Source of the DNA: CAIVAT01 sp964525995
GTDB lineage: Bacteria; Bacteroidota; Bacteroidia; Bacteroidales; FEN-979
Length of the DNA: 64,000 nucleotides
Direction: 5' to 3'
Assembly: GCA_964525995.1 (NCBI GenBank)
Contig: CAZGIM010000017.1
Coordinates: 36,533-100,532, forward strand
Shown here in pieces: positions 59,916-64,000 of this stretch. A model generated the notes under the pieces. The model did no database searches, was not told where the DNA came from, and saw only the letters and a list, made by a program, of their open reading frames with translations. Every line of letters begins with the position of its first letter. Within the stretch, counting starts at the first letter, position 1. Made by a program: the position numbers and the translations under genes.

Positions 59916-62147
59916 ATGAAACGTTCCATTACAGGGTTTTGTGGATTCATGTTGATGCTGGCTTTGCAGGCTTCCGTGATGGCCCAGGAAGAGCGCAAGC
60001 CAATAACCCTTGAAGATATTTTTAAGAACCGGAAGTTTGCATCTAAAGCCATTGCAGGAATTCAATCACTCCGCAATGGAGTTCATTACTGGCAATTGAA
60101 GAAGGATTCAGTAAATTATTATGATTTCGCAGAAGGAAAATATGCTGGGACCATCGTCACCTCCAAACAGTTGATCCCGGAGGGCGACACCCTTCCATTG
60201 CCACTGGGCGGATTTGAATTCAGCGAAGATGAGAATCGAATGCTCTTTGCTAAAGATGAAGAGCCAATCTACCGGCGCTCTTCCAAAGCCTGGTATTATG
60301 TTTATGACCGTAAATCGGAAAAGCTAACCGCGATTTCAGATCAGGGGAAGCAACGGCTGGCAACCTTTTCACCCGACGGATCGAAGATCGCTTTTGTTCG
60401 TGATAACAACCTGTTTATTAAAGATCTAAATATAGGAAAACGGAACCAGGGAGGAACCGGCGATTCGGAGCGGTTTGGTGTTGAATACCAGGTGACTACT
60501 GACGGAAAAATCAATGAGATCATAAACGGAGCGACTGACTGGGTATATGAAGAGGAATTTGAATTTTCAAAGGCCTTTTGCTGGTCACCTGACGGAACAA
60601 AGATCGCCTTCTACCGGTTTGATGAAAGCAAGGTCAAAGAGTACCAATTAACCTATTATGGGACGCTATACCCGGAACAGTACAAGTATAAATATCCCAA
60701 GCCCGGTGAAGCTAACTCGGTGGTCAGGATAAAAATTTATGATCTGGTTTCGCGTTCCACAGTCGAGGTAGATTTGGGCGGGGATACTGATATATACATT
60801 CCCAGGATCAAATGGACCTCGGACCCCAATACTCTCTCATTATACCGGATGAACCGGCATCAGAACACCCTCGATCTTCTTCTGGTCCATGCAGGTACAG
60901 GCAAAACGCAGGTAATTTATCATGAAGTAAATCCCTTTTATATTGAGATCAATGACCATCTGACTTTTCTGAAAAACGGCGGGGGATTTTTGCTTACGAG
61001 TGAGAAAGACGGATATCGGCACATATATCATTACGACCTTTCGGGAAAAGAGATCAGGCAGATTACACAGGGCAAATGGGAGGTAACCGATTTTTACGGT
61101 TTGGATGAAGACCATGGAATTCTCTATTATGCCGCTGCCGAGGATTCGCCGGTTGACCGGGCTGTTTATTCAATCCGTCTGGATGGAACTGGGAAAAAGA
61201 GGCTAACGCCGAAAGCCGGGACCAACTCAGCGACCTTTAACGCCACATTCAGCAATTTTATCAACAAGTGGTCGGATATTAATACCCCCCCGGTTTATAC
61301 TTTAAACAATGCAGATGGAACGGAGATAAGGCTTTTGCAGGATAACGCGAAGCTGCGCGAAACGATAAATGCCTTTCATTTCTCGAAGGCTGAATTTGTG
61401 AAAATTCCCGCTTCTGACGGAACGGAGTTAAACGGGATGGTACTGAAGCCCTTTGATTTTGATCCGGGTAAGAAGTATCCGGTCCTTTTCACCATCTATG
61501 GCGGACCTGGTTCTCAGACGGTATTAAATACCTGGGGGGGATTTTCTGCCTGGAACCAGTTATGGGCCCAAAACGGCATTCTGGTGGTTTCGGTCGACAA
61601 CCGGGGAACCGGAGGAAGGGGAGAATCTTTTAAAAAATGCACCTACCTGCAGTTAGGTAAATTCGAGACCAATGACCAGGTGGATGCTGCAAAGTATTTT
61701 GGTTCGCTTGATTATGTCGATAAAAGCAGAATCGGTATGTGGGGATGGAGTTTCGGCGGGTATCTGACCTTGTCGTGCCTGACCCGGGGCGCTGATTATT
61801 TTAACTTTGGGATTGCCGTGGCCCCGGTCACCAACTGGAAATATTATGACAATATTTACACAGAACGGTTTATGCGGACCCCGGCAGAGAATAATACGGG
61901 TTATGAAGATAATTCACCGGTTAACCATGCCGCTGCCTTCAAAGGGAAACTGCTGATGATACATGGAATGGCCGACGATAACGTTCATCCTCAGAATTCA
62001 TATGATATGTACACCGCGCTCGTCGCAGCCGGAAAGGACTTTGATTCAGAATTTTATCCAAATTCCAACCACGGGATTTATACCGGTAAAAACACCTCCT
62101 TTCATCTGTACCGGCGGATGACCGATTATATTTTGAAGAACCTTTGA
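59916..62147 (+). CDS. dipeptidyl-peptidase IV-family (S9B) serine peptidase
   Basis: The 743-residue exported enzyme has a signal peptide (about 1-23, ending VMAQ), a beta-propeller (about 45-475) and a C-terminal alpha/beta hydrolase. In the propeller, DWVYEEEFEFSKAFCWSPDG carries the Glu pair that grips the substrate N-terminus. The triad is Ser612 (GWSFGGY), Asp687/688 (GMADDNVH) and His719 (NSNHGIY). It should cut X-Pro or X-Ala dipeptides from peptides, typical of peptide-feeding Bacteroidota. It stands alone. Confidence 0.94.
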   Translation: MKRSITGFCGFMLMLALQASVMAQEERKPITLEDIFKNRKFASKAIAGIQSLRNGVHYWQLKKDSVNYYDFAEGKYAGTIVTSKQLIPEGDTLPLPLGGFEFSEDENRMLFAKDEEPIYRRSSKAWYYVYDRKSEKLTAISDQGKQRLATFSPDGSKIAFVRDNNLFIKDLNIGKRNQGGTGDSERFGVEYQVTTDGKINEIINGATDWVYEEEFEFSKAFCWSPDGTKIAFYRFDESKVKEYQLTYYGTLYPEQYKYKYPKPGEANSVVRIKIYDLVSRSTVEVDLGGDTDIYIPRIKWTSDPNTLSLYRMNRHQNTLDLLLVHAGTGKTQVIYHEVNPFYIEINDHLTFLKNGGGFLLTSEKDGYRHIYHYDLSGKEIRQITQGKWEVTDFYGLDEDHGILYYAAAEDSPVDRAVYSIRLDGTGKKRLTPKAGTNSATFNATFSNFINKWSDINTPPVYTLNNADGTEIRLLQDNAKLRETINAFHFSKAEFVKIPASDGTELNGMVLKPFDFDPGKKYPVLFTIYGGPGSQTVLNTWGGFSAWNQLWAQNGILVVSVDNRGTGGRGESFKKCTYLQLGKFETNDQVDAAKYFGSLDYVDKSRIGMWGWSFGGYLTLSCLTRGADYFNFGIAVAPVTNWKYYDNIYTERFMRTPAENNTGYEDNSPVNHAAAFKGKLLMIHGMADDNVHPQNSYDMYTALVAAGKDFDSEFYPNSNHGIYTGKNTSFHLYRRMTDYILKNL

Positions 62148-62174
62148 TTCGCGGCTTATAAGGAATAAAAAAGA

Positions 62175-62215
62175 TTTGGAAATCAAGAAAAAGGATTGTA
62201 ATTTTGCAGTCCTTT
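62175..62215 (+). promoter_or_regulatory. promoter of rpsU
   Basis: TTTG at 62175-62178, 20 bases, then TAATTTTG (62199-62206) and CAGTCCTTT. Both elements match consensus exactly at ideal spacing. The leader to ATG 62266 is about 55 bases. Confidence 0.75.
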
Positions 62216-62265
62216 TTCTGAAAAAGTCATAGAGTATTAACATTAAAAGAAAGCGAGTACCAAGT

Positions 62266-62463
62266 ATGATTATCGTACCTGTTAAAGAAGGCGAAAGCAT
62301 TGATAGATCGTTAAAAAAATTAAAACGCAAATTCGAAAAGACCGGTGTGGTCAAAGAACTCCGCGAGCGTCAGAAATTCACCAAACCCTCGGTTAAACAC
62401 AGAGATGTGGTAAACCGTGCCATCTATATCCAGCAGCTTCAGGACGCGGAAGCTGCAAAATAG
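62266..62463 (+). CDS. rpsU: small-subunit ribosomal protein bS21
   Basis: The 65-residue basic protein starts MIIVPVKEGESIDRSLKKLK and is typical of Bacteroidota bS21, with its C-terminal extension (QQLQDAEAAK) . It sits on the 30S platform near the anti-Shine-Dalgarno sequence. In Flavobacterium bS21 affects use of Shine-Dalgarno sites. No strong Shine-Dalgarno is seen in front of it here. It heads the rpsU-xerC-hpf run. Confidence 0.95.
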   Translation: MIIVPVKEGESIDRSLKKLKRKFEKTGVVKELRERQKFTKPSVKHRDVVNRAIYIQQLQDAEAAK

Positions 62464-62554
62464 AAGATTTTTCCACAGAGCGTTTTTTTTAAGGTAAATA
62501 TTGCTTATATTTATCCGTTGGTTTTTATCAGCGTGGGTTCTTACTCGGTTTCAA

Positions 62555-63430
62555 GTGAAGGAACGCTTTCTGGCACATATACAATTTGAAAAACGGTACT
62601 CTCCTCATACCGTAACTGCATACCGGACTGACCTCGACCAGTTTTTCCTTTTCATCCAACATCAATACGATACTGAAGATATTACCGGTATCAACCATTT
62701 TATGATTCGTTCATGGCTGGTCAGCCTGATGGATCAACACCTGTCATCCAGATCGGTCGGTCGTAAACTGACCAGCCTGAAATCATTTTACCGGTATTGT
62801 CTAAAGGAAGGAGCCGTTGAGTCAAATCCCGTTTCCAGGGTTGTCGCTCCCAAAACCTCTAAACGGCTGCCGGTTTTTATTGAAAAAGAGAACATGGATC
62901 TGCTACTTGATCAAATCGATTTTGGTGAAGGGTATCGCGGAATGCGCGACCGGCTGATGGTCGAGTTGTTCTATCTTACCGGTATGCGGCGATCGGAGCT
63001 GATGAATCTGAAGGAACAGGATATCGACTTTACGCAGAATACTTTCAGGGTTTTAGGAAAACGTAATAAAGAACGTCTTATTCCGTTTACACCTGAATTA
63101 GGTAAAACATTAAACCAATACCTTGAAGTTAAGAGGTCGGAATTTGGCGAATGCGACCAGCTTTTTCTCACGGATAAAGGTTCAAAAATGTACCCGCGTC
63201 TTATTTACAACACGGTTAAAAAGTATCTTTCAATGGTGACCACATCCGCAAAAAAAAGTCCGCACGTGCTACGCCATACTTTTGCGACCCATTTGTTAAA
63301 TGAGGGGGCGGATCTGAATGCCGTCAAAGAACTTCTGGGTCATGCCAATCTTGCTGCAACTCAAATTTATACACATAATACCATCGAGAAGTTGAAACGA
63401 ATATACAAACAAGCCCATCCAAAGGCATAA
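62555..63430 (+). CDS. xerC: tyrosine recombinase XerC/XerD
   Basis: The recombinase resolves chromosome dimers at dif. I take GTG 62555 as start, giving MKERFL-like VKERFLAHIQFEKRYSPHTVTAY and 291 residues, matching the family; the earlier in-frame TTG adds an odd tail. SAM-like core-binding domain is at about 1-90; the catalytic domain shows the Arg in TGMRRSEL, HVLRHTFATHLL (His-x-x-Arg), GHANLAATQIYTH with the Tyr nucleophile. It lies between rpsU and hpf, as in many Bacteroidota. XerC versus XerD cannot be separated with certainty. Confidence 0.9.
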   Translation: MKERFLAHIQFEKRYSPHTVTAYRTDLDQFFLFIQHQYDTEDITGINHFMIRSWLVSLMDQHLSSRSVGRKLTSLKSFYRYCLKEGAVESNPVSRVVAPKTSKRLPVFIEKENMDLLLDQIDFGEGYRGMRDRLMVELFYLTGMRRSELMNLKEQDIDFTQNTFRVLGKRNKERLIPFTPELGKTLNQYLEVKRSEFGECDQLFLTDKGSKMYPRLIYNTVKKYLSMVTTSAKKSPHVLRHTFATHLLNEGADLNAVKELLGHANLAATQIYTHNTIEKLKRIYKQAHPKA

Positions 63431-63432
63431 AA

Positions 63433-63440
63433 AAGGAGGT
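63433..63440 (+). promoter_or_regulatory. strong Shine-Dalgarno before hpf
   Basis: AAGGAGGT at 63433-63440 lies 4 bases before ATG 63445. It is a perfect match to the 16S anti-Shine-Dalgarno, unusual because most leaders in this window are A-rich without such a site. Confidence 0.7.
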
Positions 63441-63444
63441 AGGA

Positions 63445-63744
63445 ATGAATGTAAAAATCAACACCGTTCACTTTAAGGCCGATAAAAAGTTGGAAGCTTT
63501 TATCAATGATAAACTCGACAAACTTCAGACATTCTTTGACGGGGTTATCAGCAGTGAAGTGATTTTAAAACTGGAGAAATCCGAAACACGGGAAAATAAA
63601 ATTGCAGAAGTCCGACTGAATATCAAAGGATATGATCTGTTTGCCAAAAAAGAGTCATCCACCTTTGAAGGCGCCATCGATCTGGCTGCAGATGCACTCC
63701 GTCGGCAACTGGTAAAACATAAAGATAAAGTAAGGGGTATCTGA
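63445..63744 (+). CDS. hpf: ribosome hibernation-promoting factor HPF/RaiA family (short form)
   Basis: The 99-residue protein is a single S30AE domain: MNVKINTVHFKADKKLEAFINDKLDKL, EVRLNIKGYDLFAKKESSTFEGAIDLA, and DALRRQLVKHKDK. It binds the decoding center to silence ribosomes. The long HPF dimerisation domain is absent. It is 14 bases after xerC, with the strong Shine-Dalgarno, and is followed by an intrinsic terminator. Confidence 0.92.
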   Translation: MNVKINTVHFKADKKLEAFINDKLDKLQTFFDGVISSEVILKLEKSETRENKIAEVRLNIKGYDLFAKKESSTFEGAIDLAADALRRQLVKHKDKVRGI

Positions 63745-63768
63745 TCCCTGAAAATGGATTGATTTCAC

Positions 63769-63810
63769 CGGGAGGAGCGGGTTCTTTACCTGCTCCTCCC
63801 GTATTTTTAA
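63769..63810 (+). terminator. intrinsic terminator after hpf
   Basis: CGGGAGGAGC (63769-63778) pairs with GCTCCTCCCG (63792-63801), a 10-bp GC-rich stem, followed by TATTTTTAA. The best Rho-independent terminator in the window; it ends the rpsU-xerC-hpf unit. Confidence 0.85.
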
Positions 63811-63895
63811 ATAATTGATATTGAGTTAGTTGTAAGTTCGGTATAGATTTTGTTTGAAAAAATGCCTTTTTTCTTGAAGATATTTTAGAAAATCC

Positions 63896-63935
63896 TTGTT
63901 TAGTTTTCAAAAAGTTTATACTTTTGCAGTCCTTT
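63896..63935 (+). promoter_or_regulatory. promoter of tRNA-Thr with TTTTGCAGTCCTTT block
   Basis: TTG at 63896-63898, 20 bases, then TACTTTTG (63919-63926) and CAGTCCTTT. It is 11 bases before the tRNA and shares its 3' half with the rpsU and tRNA-Val promoters. Confidence 0.7.
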
Positions 63936-63946
63936 TTTAATAAAAT

Positions 63947-64000
63947 GCCGATGTAGCTCAGCTGGTAGAGCAGCTGATTTGTAATCAGCTGGTCGGCGGT
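63947..64000 (+). tRNA. tRNA-Thr (TGT anticodon), partial
   Basis: The first 54 bases of a tRNA are visible: acceptor GCCGATG, D-arm GCTCAGCTGGTAGAGC, anticodon stem-loop GCTGATTTGTAATCAGC with anticodon TGT (threonine), then the variable region and start of the T-arm. It is cut by the window edge. In Bacteroidota a tRNA-Thr at this place usually begins the tRNA/tuf/secE/nusG/rpl/rpoBC cluster. Confidence 0.92.

Noticed and set aside
1..64000. Mobile element, phage, CRISPR or defence island
   Set aside because: No transposase, integrase of phage type, direct-repeat array or restriction gene is seen; the only recombinase is a standard Xer protein in its usual location.

Overview
The window looks like core chromosome of a member of the Bacteroidota, most likely a Bacteroidales-type organism. 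The evidence is the many promoters with the Bacteroidota -7 consensus TAnnTTTG, the general lack of Shine-Dalgarno sites, a Rho factor with a long disordered insertion, lineage-typical families (DUF4293, DUF1573, DUF4190, Mpl, NamZ, split transketolase) and the rpsU-xerC-hpf-tRNA-Thr order that in this phylum usually leads into the tuf/rpoBC cluster. I see no rRNA, phage, insertion sequence or CRISPR array. Genus and species cannot be told from the sequence.

Layout. 1-8.5 kb: the end of a polytopic membrane protein cut by the window edge, rlmB, rmuC, an endonuclease/phosphatase-fold protein, a YfcE-like phosphodiesterase, DUF4293, rho, mpl. 8.7-12.4 kb: a three-gene unit of APS reductase (cysH), a stand-alone diiron MBL-fold protein and a PAS hybrid histidine kinase, which could be an oxygen/redox module. 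12.4-26.3 kb: a LolC/E-type permease, a NamZ-like muramidase, an aminotransferase, DUF1573, a FakA-FakB-like fusion, a DUF1295 protein, an ADP-forming acyl-CoA synthetase, a rhomboid protease and a GH3/serine-hydrolase fusion. 26.4-29.7 kb: the two transketolase halves with a von Willebrand A gene between them. 29.7-37.2 kb: an ion-transport block (two Kup K+ transporters, DedA, PiT phosphate transporter, CPA2 antiporter). 37.3-42.6 kb: PnuC plus an NadR-like kinase for nicotinamide riboside salvage, then a three-gene glycan set (GT4, formyltransferase/GINT fusion, flippase). 42.7-49.6 kb: parE, then on the minus strand dapF, GNAT, mltG, DUF4190, nnr and an RSH-type HD hydrolase. 49.7-53.7 kb: a beta-barrel protein and a LiaF-like/LytS/LytTR envelope-signalling unit. 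53.7-59.9 kb: a large secreted Tyr/Gly/Trp-rich protein of unknown role, pyk, a beta-CASP MBL protein, tRNA-Val and a flavin reductase. 59.9-64 kb: a DPP-IV-type peptidase, rpsU, xerC, hpf and the start of tRNA-Thr.

How it fits together. Peptidoglycan turnover recurs across the window (mpl, NamZ-like, GH3/serine hydrolase, mltG, dapF). So do nicotinamide nucleotides: uptake and phosphorylation by pnuC/NadR-like, and repair by nnr beside a Mesh1-like HD protein. Convergent gene pairs are packed so tightly that several overlap at their stop codons, leaving no room for intrinsic terminators; Rho-dependent or antisense termination is a plausible consequence. The only clear intrinsic terminator follows hpf. 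The promoters of rpsU, tRNA-Val and tRNA-Thr share a block, TTTTGCAGYCCTTT, that suggests common control of translation genes. Nothing here is an obvious new defence or mobile system. The strongest candidates for undescribed biology are the cysH/diiron/kinase module, the VWA gene inside the transketolase operon, the kinase/fatty-acid-binding fusion and the large 788-aa secreted protein.
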